In this document: piece by piece, positions 33,222 through 44,032 of the stretch | Numbering within the stretch: position 1 is the stretch's first letter | Layout: every line of letters begins with the position of its first letter | Source: Pseudomonas mediterranea CFBP 5447 | GTDB taxonomy: Bacteria > Pseudomonadota > Gammaproteobacteria > Pseudomonadales > Pseudomonadaceae | Direction of reading: 5' to 3' | NCBI RefSeq assembly: GCF_000774145.1 | Contig: NZ_KN322985.1 | Location: 774,710-838,709 of the forward strand | DNA length: 64,000 nucleotides | The notes under the pieces: generated by a model | Databases searched by the model: none | The model's input: only the letters and a program-made list of their open reading frames with translations | Told to the model about the DNA's origin: nothing | Program-made: the position numbers and the translations under genes

Positions 33222-33899
33222 TTATCGCTCGGACTTGGGAGTCGCGACCTTGTCCCGCAGGTACACCGGCTGGGCATCGTCGGCCGGGATGGCTTCGCCG
33301 CGTTCCCAGGCGAAACGGGCCAGGGCCAACAGGTCTTCGGCGTGGGGCAGCAGGCTGGCGTCCTGGCCGCCGAGCTTGACGGCGATGCGCTCGCCATAGC
33401 CCCAACCGGTACCGGCGCCAAACCACTCACCCGCCGCCTCTGCCGGCAAGGCCGCTACTTCGGGCGGCAGCACCGCCTCGGCACCCACCAGACGCATCTC
33501 GCCAGCGCTTTCGCGGTAGCAGCCCCAATACACCTCGTCCATGCGTGCATCGATGGCCGCGGCCACCTGCCGGGCGCCGTGTTCACGCAAGGCACGCTGG
33601 GCCAGCACCGCCAGATTCGACACCGGCAACACCGGCCGCTCCAACGCGAACGCCAGTCCCTGTACGACGCCGATGGCGATGCGCACACCGGTAAAGGCCC
33701 CCGGGCCACGACCAAACGCAATCGCGTCCACAGCCTGCAGGGTTGTGCCGGCATCGCTGAGCAACTGCTGGATCATCGGCAACAGTTTCTGTGCATGCAG
33801 GCGTGGAATCACCTCGTAATGGCTCGTGACCTTGCCGTCGTGCAGCAGGGCAACGGAGCAAGCTTCGGTCGCGGTGTCCAGGGCCAGCAAGGTGCTCAT
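33222..33899 (-). CDS. tsaB: tRNA t6A biosynthesis protein TsaB
   Basis: The 225-residue actin-like-fold protein is the dimerisation partner of TsaD in making threonylcarbamoyl-adenosine at tRNA position 37. The signatures are LALDTATEACSVAL at the start, AFGRGPGAFTGVRIA (about 63-77) and DARMDEVYWG. MSTLLALD at 33899 is the usual start; 15 more bases are open upstream. It lies downstream of adk on the same strand. Confidence 0.92.
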   Translation of the reverse strand: MSTLLALDTATEACSVALLHDGKVTSHYEVIPRLHAQKLLPMIQQLLSDAGTTLQAVDAIAFGRGPGAFTGVRIAIGVVQGLAFALERPVLPVSNLAVLAQRALREHGARQVAAAIDARMDEVYWGCYRESAGEMRLVGAEAVLPPEVAALPAEAAGEWFGAGTGWGYGERIAVKLGGQDASLLPHAEDLLALARFAWERGEAIPADDAQPVYLRDKVATPKSER

Positions 33900-33944
33900 C
33901 GATGTGTCCGTCAATCAGGGGGAAAAAAGGGGCGCCAGTATAAA

Positions 33945-33974
33945 CAACTACGGCCCGCAAGCGGGCCGTAGTTG
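33945..33974 (-). terminator. Terminator after adk
   Basis: CAACTACGGCCCGC and its exact complement form a 14-bp stem around AA, followed on the leftward strand by a short T-rich stretch. It separates adk from tsaB. Confidence 0.75.
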
Positions 33975-33993
33975 GTGCAACCGAGCAGGCTTT

Positions 33994-34935
<942 letters not shown>

Positions 34936-37566
34936 TTAGCCGGTGTTGCGCAATCCGGCGGCGATACCCGCCACAGACACCAGCAATGCTTGCTCCACGG
35001 GGCTGCCCTGGGCGACGTCCTGTTGCCGCGAGCGGGCCAGCAGTTCGGCTTGCAACAGGTGCAAGGGGTCGAGATAGGTGTTGCGCAGGCGAATGAATTC
35101 GAGCGTCTCTGGGCTATGTGCCAGTAGTTGCGACTGCCCGGTCAACCCCAGCACCACGGAGCAGGCCTGCGACAATAGGTCGCGTAAATGCGCACCCAAA
35201 GGTCGCAGTGCAGGTTCCACCAGACGCTCGTCGTAGGAGCGCGCAATATCGGCATCGGCCTTGGCCAGCACCATTTCCAGCATGTCGATGCGGGTACGGA
35301 AGAACGGCCACTGCTCGCGCATCTGCCCCAGCAATTCGCCCTCGCCCCGCTCCAGGGCCTTGCCCAGGGCGGTTTCCCAGCCGAGCCAGGCCGGGAGCAT
35401 CAGGCGGGTCTGGGTCCAGCCGAAAATCCACGGAATAGCCCGCAGGCTTTCGATACCCCCGGCCCGGCGCTTGGCCGGCCGACTGCCCAGGGGCAAGCGT
35501 CCCAGTTCCTGCTCCGGGGTGGACTGACGGAAGTACTCGACGAACTGTGGGTTTTCCCGCACCACGGCACGGTAGGCATTGACGCCGTCGGTCGCCAGTT
35601 CGTCCATCAGGTGTCGCCATTCGGGCGTGGGTGGCGGCGGCGGGAGCAGGGTCGCTTCGAGCACGGCCGCGAGGTACAGGTTGAGGTTCTGTTCGGCGAT
35701 GTCCGGCAGGCCGAATTTGAAACGAATCATTTCGCCCTGCTCGGTGGTGCGGAAACGCCCCGCCACCGACCCCGGCGGCTGGGACAGAATCGCCGCGTGG
35801 GCCGGACCGCCGCCGCGGCCAACCGTGCCACCACGGCCATGGAACAGCAGCAGTTCGACCTGCTGCTCGCGACAGATCTCCACCAACCGCTCCTGGGCCC
35901 GATACTGTGCCCAGGCCGCGGCGGTGGTCCCCGCATCCTTGGCCGAATCGGAATAGCCGATCATCACTTCCTGGGGCCCATGAAGGCGCGCGCGATAGCC
36001 CGGCAGCAGCAACAGCCGTTCGATCACCGGCCCGGCGTTGTCCAGGTCGGCCAGGGTTTCGAACAGCGGCACCACCCGCATCGGCCGCAGCACACCGGCC
36101 TCTTTCAGCAACAGTTGTACCGCCAGCACATCGGAAGCCGCACCGGCCATGGAAATCACATAGGAACCCAGGGACGCCGCCGGCGCCGCTGCGACTTCCC
36201 GGCAGGTGGCCAGGACTTCCGCCGTATCGGCCGACGGCTTGAAGTTGGTCGGCAGCAATGGCCGGCGATTATTCAGTTCGTCCAGCAAGAAGCCGATGCG
36301 CTGTTCCTCGCTCCACTCCTCATAGCGCCCCAACCCCAGGTAGTCGGTGATTTCCGTCATGGCCGCCGTGTGCCGGGTCGAATCCTGGCGCACGTCGAGC
36401 CGCACCAGGAACAAGCCGAAGGTCACCGCCCGGCGCAGGCAATCGAGCAGCGGCCCATCGGCGATCACCCCCATGCCGCAGTCGTGCAGCGACTGGTAGC
36501 ACAACTCCAGGGGATCCAGCAGCTCGCGGTTGTTCTGCAATACATCGGTGCCGGCCGGTGTGGTGCCTTTCAAGGAAGCCTGGGCCCAGTTGCGCGTGGC
36601 GCGCAGGCGTTCGCGCAGTTGCTTGAGCACGGCACGGTAGGGTTCGGCGCTGTCGCCGGCCTGGGCACGCAAGGCCTCGCTGGCCTTCTGCATGGACAGG
36701 TCGGCGGCCAGTTGATCGACGTCGCGCAAATACAGGTCCGCCGCCATCCACCGCGCCAGCAACAGCACTTCACGGGTCACCGCGGCCGTGACATTCGGGT
36801 TGCCGTCGCGGTCACCGCCCATCCACGAGGCAAAGCGCACCGGCGCCGCCTCCAGCGGCAGGCGCAGCCCGGTGGCGGCATGCAGGGCCTGGTCGGCTTT
36901 GCGCAGGTAATTGGGAATGGCCTGCCACAGCGAGTGCTCGATCACCGCGAAGCCCCACTTGGCTTCGTCCACGGGGGTCGGCCGGGTGCGGCGGATTTCC
37001 TCGGTGTGCCAGGCTTCGGCGATCAGCCGTTGCAGGCGCTCGTGGATCTGCGCACGCTCGGCACTGGTCAGGTCGCGGTGATCCTGGGCCGCCAGTTGCG
37101 CGGCGATGGCATCGTATTTCTGGATCAAGGTACGGCGGGCGACTTCGGTGGGGTGGGCCGTGAGCACCAGCTCGATTTCCAGGCGCCCCAGCTGCCGCGC
37201 CAGGGACTCGGCGGCATGGCCTTCAGCGCGCAACCGGGCAAGCAACTCAGGCAACACCCGCGCCTCGAACGGCGCTGGCTGTGATTCTTCACGGCGGTGG
37301 ATCAGCTGGTACTGCTCGGCAATGTTCGCCAGGTTGAGGAACTGGTTGAACGCCCGCGCCACCGGCAGCAGTTCGTCTTCGCTCAACTGGTTGAGACTGG
37401 CACTGAGTTCGGCATCCACGGAGCCGCGTCGATCGGCCTTGGCGCCCTTGCGGATCTGCTCGATCTTGTCGAGAAACCTGTCCCCGTACTGTTCGCGGAT
37501 GGTATTGCCCAGCAGCTCGCCGAGCAGGTGGACATCCTCGCGCAAGCGGGCATCGATATCGGTCAT
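34936..37566 (-). CDS. ppc: Phosphoenolpyruvate carboxylase
   Basis: The enzyme adds bicarbonate to PEP to form oxaloacetate, refilling the TCA cycle. In 876 residues it shows [15 protein letters not shown] (catalytic His near 138), the glycine-rich [14 protein letters not shown] and the C-terminal end LRNTG that serves the allosteric site. No frameshift or gap. It lies upstream of adk on the same strand. Confidence 0.96.
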   Translation of the reverse strand: MTDIDARLREDVHLLGELLGNTIREQYGDRFLDKIEQIRKGAKADRRGSVDAELSASLNQLSEDELLPVARAFNQFLNLANIAEQYQLIHRREESQPAPFEARVLPELLARLRAEGHAAESLARQLGRLEIELVLTAHPTEVARRTLIQKYDAIAAQLAAQDHRDLTSAERAQIHERLQRLIAEAWHTEEIRRTRPTPVDEAKWGFAVIEHSLWQAIPNYLRKADQALHAATGLRLPLEAAPVRFASWMGGDRDGNPNVTAAVTREVLLLARWMAADLYLRDVDQLAADLSMQKASEALRAQAGDSAEPYRAVLKQLRERLRATRNWAQASLKGTTPAGTDVLQNNRELLDPLELCYQSLHDCGMGVIADGPLLDCLRRAVTFGLFLVRLDVRQDSTRHTAAMTEITDYLGLGRYEEWSEEQRIGFLLDELNNRRPLLPTNFKPSADTAEVLATCREVAAAPAASLGSYVISMAGAASDVLAVQLLLKEAGVLRPMRVVPLFETLADLDNAGPVIERLLLLPGYRARLHGPQEVMIGYSDSAKDAGTTAAAWAQYRAQERLVEICREQQVELLLFHGRGGTVGRGGGPAHAAILSQPPGSVAGRFRTTEQGEMIRFKFGLPDIAEQNLNLYLAAVLEATLLPPPPPTPEWRHLMDELATDGVNAYRAVVRENPQFVEYFRQSTPEQELGRLPLGSRPAKRRAGGIESLRAIPWIFGWTQTRLMLPAWLGWETALGKALERGEGELLGQMREQWPFFRTRIDMLEMVLAKADADIARSYDERLVEPALRPLGAHLRDLLSQACSVVLGLTGQSQLLAHSPETLEFIRLRNTYLDPLHLLQAELLARSRQQDVAQGSPVEQALLVSVAGIAAGLRNTG

Positions 37567-37758
37567 CAGCAGTTCTCCAGCAAAAAAGGTCCGGACAGCT
37601 CTTGGGTGAGACGTTCACAAGAGAGTGCCGATGCCAGCCACGTATGACAAGCGACGAAGGGTCTTTAAACCTTGTCGGACAAAGCTAGTCTCAACAGTAA
37701 GCCACACGACGGCTTGTCACTCACCGTGCCTGCCACGAGCAGGTCTAATGAGGCCATC

Positions 37759-38103
37759 ATGAAAATCCGTGAGCTTGCCCAGCATTGGGAAGAGAACGCC
37801 AAGGGTCACCTGACCCAGACCGGCTACACCATTCACCTGGACATGGAAGCCGCCGCCCGCCTTGCCGCGATCTGCGACATGTACCCCAAGCGCCAGCCCG
37901 AGGAACTGCTCGGCGAACTGATCGGCGCCGCCCTGGAGGAACTGGAAGCGAGCTTCCCGTACATCAAGGGCTCCCAAGTGGTCGCCACCGACGAGGAAGG
38001 CGACCCGCTGTATGAAGACGTTGGCCCGACGCCGCGTTTTCTCGCCCTGTCCCGGCGTCATTTGCATCAACTCAGTTCACAGAACGACAAGTCGAAGCAC
38101 TGA
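37759..38103 (+). CDS. Conserved protein (annotated as pilin-assembly protein in some Pseudomonas)
   Basis: The 114-residue soluble protein starts MKIRELAQHWEENAKG; its middle part is helical (LDMEAAARLAAICDMYPKRQPEELLGELIGAALEELE, here cut to recognisable pieces). The label pilin assembly protein comes from memory of related genomes and is not supported by any motif I see. It diverges from ppc. The small helical fold resembles ribbon-helix-helix proteins. Confidence 0.7.
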   Translation: MKIRELAQHWEENAKGHLTQTGYTIHLDMEAAARLAAICDMYPKRQPEELLGELIGAALEELEASFPYIKGSQVVATDEEGDPLYEDVGPTPRFLALSRRHLHQLSSQNDKSKH

Positions 38104-38237
38104 TCCCTCTTCCATTTCCTCCCCCTATTCCAGCGCCATGAACGGCGCTGGAATACCGTTGCGCGCCAGGAAAGTTCAGCTTTTTTGCCCCTGACCGATC
38201 AGTCAGCAAGGCTTTTTGGCGATTGGCCATCTTGGCT

Positions 38238-38265
38238 GAACTTTTGAAAAACGCCTCGGGTCACA
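38238..38265 (+). promoter_or_regulatory. AlgU (sigma-22)-like promoter
   Basis: GAACTT (38238-38243), a 17-base spacer and TCACA (38261-38265) resemble the AlgU/RpoE consensus GAACTT-N16/17-TCTGA. It stands about 115 bases before the DUF4398 lipoprotein gene. The downstream OmpA-like gene (lptF in P. aeruginosa) is known to be under AlgU, which fits. Confidence 0.55.
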
Positions 38266-38378
38266 CCGAGTAACCATACTGGAACGGTTGTTTAAATAAA
38301 CGCGCCTGGCACCAGCATCTAAACGGACGTCAAGGCTTCGGTTCCGGCATGGATTTGTAGTTTCCCAGGAGTTTTCCA

Positions 38379-38792
38379 ATGGAGTTGAAGCCTATGAATA
38401 CCTGCACTGCCAAACCCTCATTCAATGGCCTGCGTGGTCTGAAGTTGGCTGCCCTGGCCATCGGAAGCAGCTTCATCCTCGCAGGATGCGCCGGCAATCC
38501 GCCTTCGGAGCAGTACGCAGTCACGCAATCGGCCGTCAACAGCGCAGTCAGCGCCGGCGGTACCGAATTCGCTGCGGTGGAAATGAAGTCGGCCCAGGAC
38601 AAGCTCAAGCAAGCCGAGCTGGCCATGCACGACAAGAAATACGACGAAGCCAAGCGTCTGGCCGAACAGGCCGAGTGGGACGCCCGCGTCGCCGAACGCA
38701 AGGCCCAGGCCGCCAAGGCCGAACAGGCACTCAAGGATTCCCAGAAAGGGGTTCAGGAACTGCGTCAGGAAGGCATGAACAAGGTTCAGTAA
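38379..38792 (+). CDS. DUF4398 lipoprotein
   Basis: The 137-residue protein has a long N-terminal stretch before its signal (ALAIGSSFILAGCAG, lipobox LAGC near residue 33). The mature part is one long coiled-coil-like helix with AAVEMKSAQDKLKQAELAM and ERKAQAAKAEQAL. It should sit in the outer membrane with the helix in the periplasm. AGGAG sits before ATG 38379. It is paired with the OmpA-like gene that follows. Confidence 0.85.
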   Translation: MELKPMNTCTAKPSFNGLRGLKLAALAIGSSFILAGCAGNPPSEQYAVTQSAVNSAVSAGGTEFAAVEMKSAQDKLKQAELAMHDKKYDEAKRLAEQAEWDARVAERKAQAAKAEQALKDSQKGVQELRQEGMNKVQ

Positions 38793-38840
38793 GCCGTTCA
38801 CGCCACGACGTACTTCTCATCGATAAAAGGACGACAGACT

Positions 38841-39632
38841 ATGATGCACAAACATTTGATGATGCCCGCCCTGCTCGCTGCCTGCGTAGCCCTGGCCGCT
38901 TGCTCCCACGATCCGAACGTCAACCTGGAACAGGCCCGCACCAACTACAACGGCCTGCAGGCCGATCCGGCAGCGACCAAGGTGGCCGCGCTGGAAACCA
39001 AGGACGCCGCCGATTTCCTGGCCAAGGCCGACAAGGCTTACCTGGACCGGGAAGACGAAGCCAAGGTCGACCAATTGGCCTACCTGACCAACCAGCGCGT
39101 CGAAGTGGCCAAGCAGACCATTGCCCTGCGTACCGCCGAGATGGAGTTGAAAAACGCCGGCGACGAACGCGCCCGTGCCTTGCTCGATGCCCGCAACGCG
39201 CAGATCAAGCAACTGCAGGACAGCCTCAACGCCAAGCAGACCGAACGCGGTACCCTGGTGACCTTCGGTGACGTGCTGTTTGCCACCAACAAGTCCGACC
39301 TGCGTTCCAGCGGCCTGGTCAACGTGAATAAACTGGCGCAGTTCCTCCAGGAAAACCCTGACCGCAAGGTGATCGTCGAGGGCTACACCGACAGTACCGG
39401 TTCGGATTCCTACAACCAGTCGCTGTCCGAACGCCGCGCCGGTTCCGTGCGCACCGCCCTGGTGAAAATGGGCGTCGACCCGGCCCGCATCGTGACCCAG
39501 GGTTATGGCAAGGAATTCCCGGTGGCCGACAACAACAGCGTTTCGGGCCGCGCCATGAACCGTCGGGTGGAAGTCACCATCTCCAACGACAACCAGCCAG
39601 TGGCACCCCGCTCGAGCATGAGCGCCAACTGA
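38841..39632 (+). CDS. lptF: DUF4398 plus OmpA-type outer-membrane lipoprotein (LptF-like)
   Basis: The 263-residue protein starts with a lipoprotein signal (lipobox ALAAC), then a DUF4398-like helix (residues 30-130) and a C-terminal OmpA domain with GDVLFATNKSDLRSSG, VEGYTDSTGS and LSERRAGSVRTAL, which bind peptidoglycan. It matches P. aeruginosa PA3692 (lipotoxin F), an AlgU-controlled protein for survival in stress. It lies 48 bases after its DUF4398 partner and is closed by a strong terminator. Confidence 0.85.
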   Translation: MMHKHLMMPALLAACVALAACSHDPNVNLEQARTNYNGLQADPAATKVAALETKDAADFLAKADKAYLDREDEAKVDQLAYLTNQRVEVAKQTIALRTAEMELKNAGDERARALLDARNAQIKQLQDSLNAKQTERGTLVTFGDVLFATNKSDLRSSGLVNVNKLAQFLQENPDRKVIVEGYTDSTGSDSYNQSLSERRAGSVRTALVKMGVDPARIVTQGYGKEFPVADNNSVSGRAMNRRVEVTISNDNQPVAPRSSMSAN

Positions 39633-39650
39633 TCGGCTGGAAGCAACGAA

Positions 39651-39686
39651 AAAGCCCCGCCTGAGCAATTCAGGCGGGGCTTTTTT
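39651..39686 (+). terminator. Strong Rho-independent terminator after lptF
   Basis: GCCCCGCCTGA pairs with TCAGGCGGGGC around a short loop, followed by six T. A-run on the left makes it work in both directions. Confidence 0.9.
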
Positions 39687-39706
39687 ATCTGTCGAATATT
39701 TCCCCT

Positions 39707-39795
39707 TGTGGGAGCGAGCCTGCTCGCGATGGCGTCAATTCAGCCAGTCATGCATCGGCTGACACTCCGCCATCGCGAGCAGGCTCGCTCCCACA
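39707..39795. repeat. REPIN (TGTGGGAGCGAGCC family)
   Basis: Facing arms with GCGATGGCG/CGCCATCGC tails sit just after the terminator of lptF, before a converging gene. Confidence 0.88.
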
Positions 39796-39814
39796 GGGTC
39801 ATCGAACTCTGGCA

Positions 39815-40144
39815 TTACGGCTGAAGCTTCTGCGGCGTCTCCTGCCCCATGCACCGCACCGCGCGTTTCTTTTCATTGACCAGCACACCCGTCAGGCCTT
39901 TCTGTTCGGTGTCGAACAGCACCAGCACGCCGTCGATGCACTGGGCCACCTGGGACGCCGGCTCCAGGGAAACCTTGTAGTCTTCTCCCGGCAGGGTCTT
40001 GAGCATGGTGAACTCATTGAGCAACAGCGCATCCTCGGGTTTGGCGAAGTGCAGGTAGCCGTAGTACCACAGCACCGCGACGGTGCCGAGGATGCTGCAG
40101 ATACCGGTGATGATCAGGGGGATGGCGTTGCGTTCTTCGCTCAT
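39815..40144 (-). CDS. Small membrane protein
   Basis: The 109-residue protein has one helix (IPLIITGICSILGTVAVLWYYGY, about 8-30, quoted in part) and a soluble domain with two cysteines (VAQCIDGVLV; AVRCMGQE). No family recognised. Its start overlaps the stop of the hydrolase gene upstream (ATGA), so the two are an operon. Confidence 0.75.
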   Translation of the reverse strand: MSEERNAIPLIITGICSILGTVAVLWYYGYLHFAKPEDALLLNEFTMLKTLPGEDYKVSLEPASQVAQCIDGVLVLFDTEQKGLTGVLVNEKKRAVRCMGQETPQKLQP

Positions 40145-41046
40145 TGCGGGCTCTCTGGAGATTCAACGGGTGATTTCGGGTAATTCGGGACTTCGCCCAG
40201 GCGGCGCAGCCCGTCGAAGTGTTGCGGGTCGTCGAGGTAGCGCAGCATCACAGTGCGCCAGACCGGATCGGCAAACGTCTGCACGTGCCCGCCACGGGTC
40301 AGCTGCAGGACCCGCGGCGGCGGCGCAGCTTGATACAGGCGGATACCGTTGGAAAGAGGCACGATAGGGTCGTCGAGGCTGTGGTAGATCAGTTTCGGCA
40401 CGCCATTCAATTGCGCGATGGAGCCGATGGCGCTGTCGCCGTCGGGCACCAGCCAGGACAAGGGTACCTGGAAGGCCCAGGTCAGCCACGACGTGCTCAG
40501 GGCAAAACGTCCAACATCGCGATAACTGGCAGGCACGCCGTCGAGTACCAGGGCCTTGAGCTGCTGCTGGCGCTGCGGATGATCGACCAGGTAATGCACC
40601 GCCAGCGCGCCACCCAGGCTTTGGCCTAGCAGCACCAACGGCTTGCCCTGGACCTCCGGCGCCTGGTCGAGCCATTTGAATGCCGCGTCGAGGTCCTGAT
40701 AGATCGCCGGCAGGCTCGCCTCACCTTCGGACAAGCCATAACCGCGATAGTCCACCATCAGCACCTGATAGCCCTGCTCCGGCAGCCACCAGCTACCGCC
40801 CAGGTGCCAGGCGAGGTTGCCGCCGTTACCGTGCAGGTGCAGCACCGTGCCCTTGACCTCGACACCCTGCTTGACCGGGAGCCACCAGCCATGGAGCTTC
40901 AAGCCATCGGCGGTAAGCAGGGTGATGTCACGGTATTCGAGTCGCGCCCGCTCCGGGGTGAAGGGCTGGCCGCGCTCGGGGTAGAACAACAGCGAACTGC
41001 AACCACTCAGGGCCAGTAGCAGGCAAAAGATGCCGAGGGTTCGCAT
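40141..41046 (-). CDS. Alpha/beta-hydrolase lipoprotein
   Basis: The 301-residue protein has a lipoprotein signal (lipobox LSGC near residue 16) and an alpha/beta-hydrolase fold with the catalytic Ser in LLGQSLGGALA, Asp in HSLDDPIVP and His in GGHVQTF; the oxyanion region is HLHGNGGN. It resembles the YfhR/BEM46 group. Substrate unknown. As a lipoprotein it acts at the envelope. The small membrane gene downstream overlaps it. Confidence 0.85.
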   Translation of the reverse strand: MRTLGIFCLLLALSGCSSLLFYPERGQPFTPERARLEYRDITLLTADGLKLHGWWLPVKQGVEVKGTVLHLHGNGGNLAWHLGGSWWLPEQGYQVLMVDYRGYGLSEGEASLPAIYQDLDAAFKWLDQAPEVQGKPLVLLGQSLGGALAVHYLVDHPQRQQQLKALVLDGVPASYRDVGRFALSTSWLTWAFQVPLSWLVPDGDSAIGSIAQLNGVPKLIYHSLDDPIVPLSNGIRLYQAAPPPRVLQLTRGGHVQTFADPVWRTVMLRYLDDPQHFDGLRRLGEVPNYPKSPVESPESPQ

Positions 41047-41088
41047 CCGGTGAACCTCGCATAAGTTTGAAGTTGAAACACAGTCCCT

Positions 41089-41176
41089 GTGGGAGCGAGC
41101 CTGCTCGCGATAGTGGTGTGTCAGTTAATGCACAGGTTCCTGACACACCGCTATCGCGAGCAGGCTCGCTCCCACA
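41089..41176. repeat. REPIN (TGTGGGAGCGAGCC family)
   Basis: Facing arms with CGCGATAG/CTATCGCG tails lie between the DUF1704 gene and the hydrolase gene, both leftward. Confidence 0.88.
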
Positions 41177-41193
41177 TTTGGACAGTGAGATGT

Positions 41194-42471
41194 CTACAGG
41201 ATATTGGAATAATCCGCTTCGATCCGGTCCAGGCTCAGATGGTTCAGGAAGTTCGAGAAACACATCCAGGCCGACAGTGCGTTCATGTCGCGGAACTGGT
41301 CGGGCAGGTACTTGGGCGGCACCACCAGGCCTTCGTCCACCAACTGCCGCAGGGTACGCATATCCTCCAGGGTGGTCTTGCCGCAGAACAGCAGCGGCAC
41401 CTGTTCCAGCTTGCCTTTACGCACGGCCAACTGAATGTAGTTGTAAACCATGATGAAGCCCTTGAGATAGGACAAGTCTTTGGTAAATGGCAGACCGTTC
41501 GGCACCGAGCCACGGAAAACCCGGCTGGCGTTGCCGTAGCTTTCGGCCATTTCAAAGCCCTGCTCGCGGAAGAACTCGAAGACCTGCAGGAAGTCGGCTC
41601 CCTCCTCCACCATATGGATGGCGCGGGTGCGGTTGGTCAGTTTGCGCAGGCGACTCGGATAGGAGGCAAACGTGATGATCTCCATCAGGATCGCCAGGCC
41701 CTCCTGGGTCACGGTGGACGAGGGCGGGCCCTTGGACAGGAACGTGCAGATCGGCTGGTTCAAGCCGTTGAGGGTCGTGCCGACGTGTACAAGGCCTTCA
41801 TGGACCTCCAGGGCCCGCACGTCCCGTTCGTTGAACATCGCATCGGCGCGGATCTTGATGTAGTCGGCCCCCGCCGCCGCGTCCGCGACGATTCCGTCGG
41901 ACTCGAACACCCGAATGGTTTCCTCGGCTTCGCCGAAGACCCGGTTGAGGCGATGCTGCAGCAGGCCGACCGCTTCCTTGGCACTGAGGACCTTGGGTTC
42001 GTCCTTCAAATCGCCACGGCCATCGATGTTGTTCAGGTAGTCGGACAGCATCAGGCCCAGGTCGGACAGGGTCGGGTCGCCGGCATGGAAGGCATCGGAG
42101 GCGGCGCCGTAGAGCTCCTGGGAAATCAGCCCGAAGTCCTCGGTGCCGCGCGCTTCGAGCATGCGCACCACCATGCGGTATTCCTTGCACATGCGACGCA
42201 TGATCTGGCCGACCGGGTTGAACTGCCCGAGCTGACGGGTAATGTCGCGCTCGATGTTCTGGAATTCCAGCTTGACCTTGCTGGAATCGAAGGACAGCGG
42301 TCGGTTGAGGTAGTAATCACGGTCCACGGCAGGCGGTTCCTTGCCCTTGGCCTTGAGAAACCCCTTGCGGATGTTCTCGTCCCATTTCACCGCGTCGAGA
42401 ATGCGAATCGGCGTTTGCGCCAGCACTATGCGATCGGACAAGGTGCGTATCGTCTGCTGGTAATCGTCCAC
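41194..42471 (-). CDS. DUF1704 protein (QEGLA family), putative zinc peptidase
   Basis: The 425-residue protein shows HEGLVH at 224-229, an HExxxH zinc motif, and QEGLA at 256-260, the hallmark of DUF1704. In animals the same family includes the tubulin tyrosine carboxypeptidase MATCAP with this very motif pair; the bacterial substrate is unknown. No signal peptide, so cytoplasmic. The older label, flavohemoglobin-expression modulator, has no support in sequence. It stands alone, with a short spacer to the lipoprotein gene upstream. Confidence 0.88.
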   Translation of the reverse strand: MDDYQQTIRTLSDRIVLAQTPIRILDAVKWDENIRKGFLKAKGKEPPAVDRDYYLNRPLSFDSSKVKLEFQNIERDITRQLGQFNPVGQIMRRMCKEYRMVVRMLEARGTEDFGLISQELYGAASDAFHAGDPTLSDLGLMLSDYLNNIDGRGDLKDEPKVLSAKEAVGLLQHRLNRVFGEAEETIRVFESDGIVADAAAGADYIKIRADAMFNERDVRALEVHEGLVHVGTTLNGLNQPICTFLSKGPPSSTVTQEGLAILMEIITFASYPSRLRKLTNRTRAIHMVEEGADFLQVFEFFREQGFEMAESYGNASRVFRGSVPNGLPFTKDLSYLKGFIMVYNYIQLAVRKGKLEQVPLLFCGKTTLEDMRTLRQLVDEGLVVPPKYLPDQFRDMNALSAWMCFSNFLNHLSLDRIEADYSNIL

Positions 42472-42522
42472 CCGGAACTCCTGTGAAAAACGTCCGCTTG
42501 TTGCTGTTATTGATGCCTGAGT

Positions 42523-43074
42523 CTATTGGGATTTGAGCCGCTGGTAACGCACGGCCTCCGAAAACACATCGGAATTGGCCGGGTCGTCGAGGTAACTGAA
42601 GACTTTGTTCATGTCGCTGTCCACCAGGACCCCATCGCCCTCCTCACTCCGGCTCGGCTGGCCGCTGAGGATTTTCTGGCCGATGGCCTGGTTGATCTGT
42701 TCCATGTCCAGGTTATAAACCACCAGTTCCTGCTTGTCGGTCAGTTCGAAACCGGCGATCACGAAATGCCCGCCGTACCGGGCCGGTACCTTGGCCGACA
42801 GGTACCAGCGGCTGCCGTGACGGGAAACGGTCAGGGGAATGGCTTCCCGCTCCTGGGGCCTGGCCCTGAAGTAACTGATAGCCTGGTAGCGGTGCTTGCC
42901 GACTTTCGTCAGTTCCAGGTTCAGCGGCTCGCCCCAGGCATTGGTACTGGTCCAATGGCCGAGCAGGCCCTTGGGCGCGACCTCGGCGTCGGGCAACGGC
43001 GCCTTGAAGGACACCAGGCAGCCACTGAGCAGCAGCAACGACACGGCCATTACAACGGCATGCCAGGCTTTCAT
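42523..43074 (-). CDS. Lipoprotein of unknown function
   Basis: The 183-residue protein starts with a lipoprotein signal (LLLLSGCLVSF, Cys19). The mature part is beta-rich with GLLGHWTSTNAWGEPLNLEL and RYQAISYFRARP, perhaps a lipocalin-like barrel. It is a conserved Pseudomonas gene by position (next to the DUF1704 gene). Confidence 0.75.
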   Translation of the reverse strand: MKAWHAVVMAVSLLLLSGCLVSFKAPLPDAEVAPKGLLGHWTSTNAWGEPLNLELTKVGKHRYQAISYFRARPQEREAIPLTVSRHGSRWYLSAKVPARYGGHFVIAGFELTDKQELVVYNLDMEQINQAIGQKILSGQPSRSEEGDGVLVDSDMNKVFSYLDDPANSDVFSEAVRYQRLKSQ

Positions 43075-43105
43075 TGGAACTCCCTATGGCTGGCGACTGG
43101 ACCTT

Positions 43106-43237
43106 TGTGGCGAGGGGATTTATCCCCGCTGGGGCGCGTAGCGGCCCTGAAACCACGCGACTCGATATTTCATGTTAATTGAGTCGCCAGTTTTGGGGCT
43201 GCTACGCAGCCCAGCGGGGATAAATCCCCTCGCCACA
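43106..43237. repeat. REPIN (GTGGCGAGGGGATTTATC family)
   Basis: TTGTGGCGAGGGGATTTATC and its inverse flank a spacer with GCTGCTACGCAGC-like hairpins. It lies between a TetR gene's end and the lipoprotein start. Confidence 0.85.
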
Positions 43238-43249
43238 GGGGCTGTGTGT

Positions 43250-43966
43250 TCAGACAGACGCCAATACCAGGTGCATGTAGCGGGTCAAAATGCCGAGCAT
43301 GTCTTCACCGGCGACAGGCTCGGTACCATTGAGCAAGCCCTGATATTCCATCCGTCCGATAATCGCCGTCAACACTTTGGCATCCTGTTGCGGCTCGCGG
43401 GAGCCCAACACCTGGAAAAACTGGCAGGTGCCATGCAGCAGGATCTGCTGGTGCGAGCGCACCAGTTCCGCCAGGCGCGGGTTGAGCAGCGCTTCCTGGC
43501 GGAAGGCCTGCTCGGCCATCAGGTAGTCGCGGCGGCTGTCCAGTTGATGCTGCACGTAGTCAGCGGTCATCCGGGCAATATCATCGGCCAGTTGCGAACG
43601 GGATTCGGGGCTGCCGTCGCCGTACGCGACCATTTCCCGCAGCAAGCCTTCGTTGTTGGTCCACAGCTTGGCCATGAACGCCGCGCTGCGCTCCACGTAC
43701 TGGGCGAAGGTATCGGTGAGCAGGTCATCGATGTCCTTGAAATAATACGTGGTGGCGGACAACGGCACGCCCGCTTCGGCGGCCACGGCCCGGTGTCGCA
43801 CGGCTCGCACACCATCGCGCACCACAATGCGCATGGCCGCATCGAGAATCTCCTGGCGACGCTGTTCACTGCCCTGTCGGCTCGCCTTGCGGCCCTGGTA
43901 CTGAACACTTTCAGCGACTGCAGTGGCGACGCCCGCTGCACCTTCTGGAGACATTGCACGATTCAC
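43250..43966 (-). CDS. TetR-family regulator
   Basis: The 238-residue protein has a 35-residue disordered N-terminus and then the TetR helix-turn-helix (RHRAVAAEAGVPLSATTYYFKD, about residues 55-76, quoted in part) and an all-helical C-terminal domain. A GTG start at 43966 has GAGGAAAG upstream; an ATG 12 bases in has no site. By position it corresponds to the TetR gene next to lysS in P. aeruginosa (PA3699). Ligand unknown. Confidence 0.85.
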   Translation of the reverse strand: MNRAMSPEGAAGVATAVAESVQYQGRKASRQGSEQRRQEILDAAMRIVVRDGVRAVRHRAVAAEAGVPLSATTYYFKDIDDLLTDTFAQYVERSAAFMAKLWTNNEGLLREMVAYGDGSPESRSQLADDIARMTADYVQHQLDSRRDYLMAEQAFRQEALLNPRLAELVRSHQQILLHGTCQFFQVLGSREPQQDAKVLTAIIGRMEYQGLLNGTEPVAGEDMLGILTRYMHLVLASV

Positions 43967-44032
43967 GACAGGTCTTTCCTCGCTATTTCAAAAGTAACCA
44001 ATTGATACGTTTGTACCAGACAGGCAATAAAA

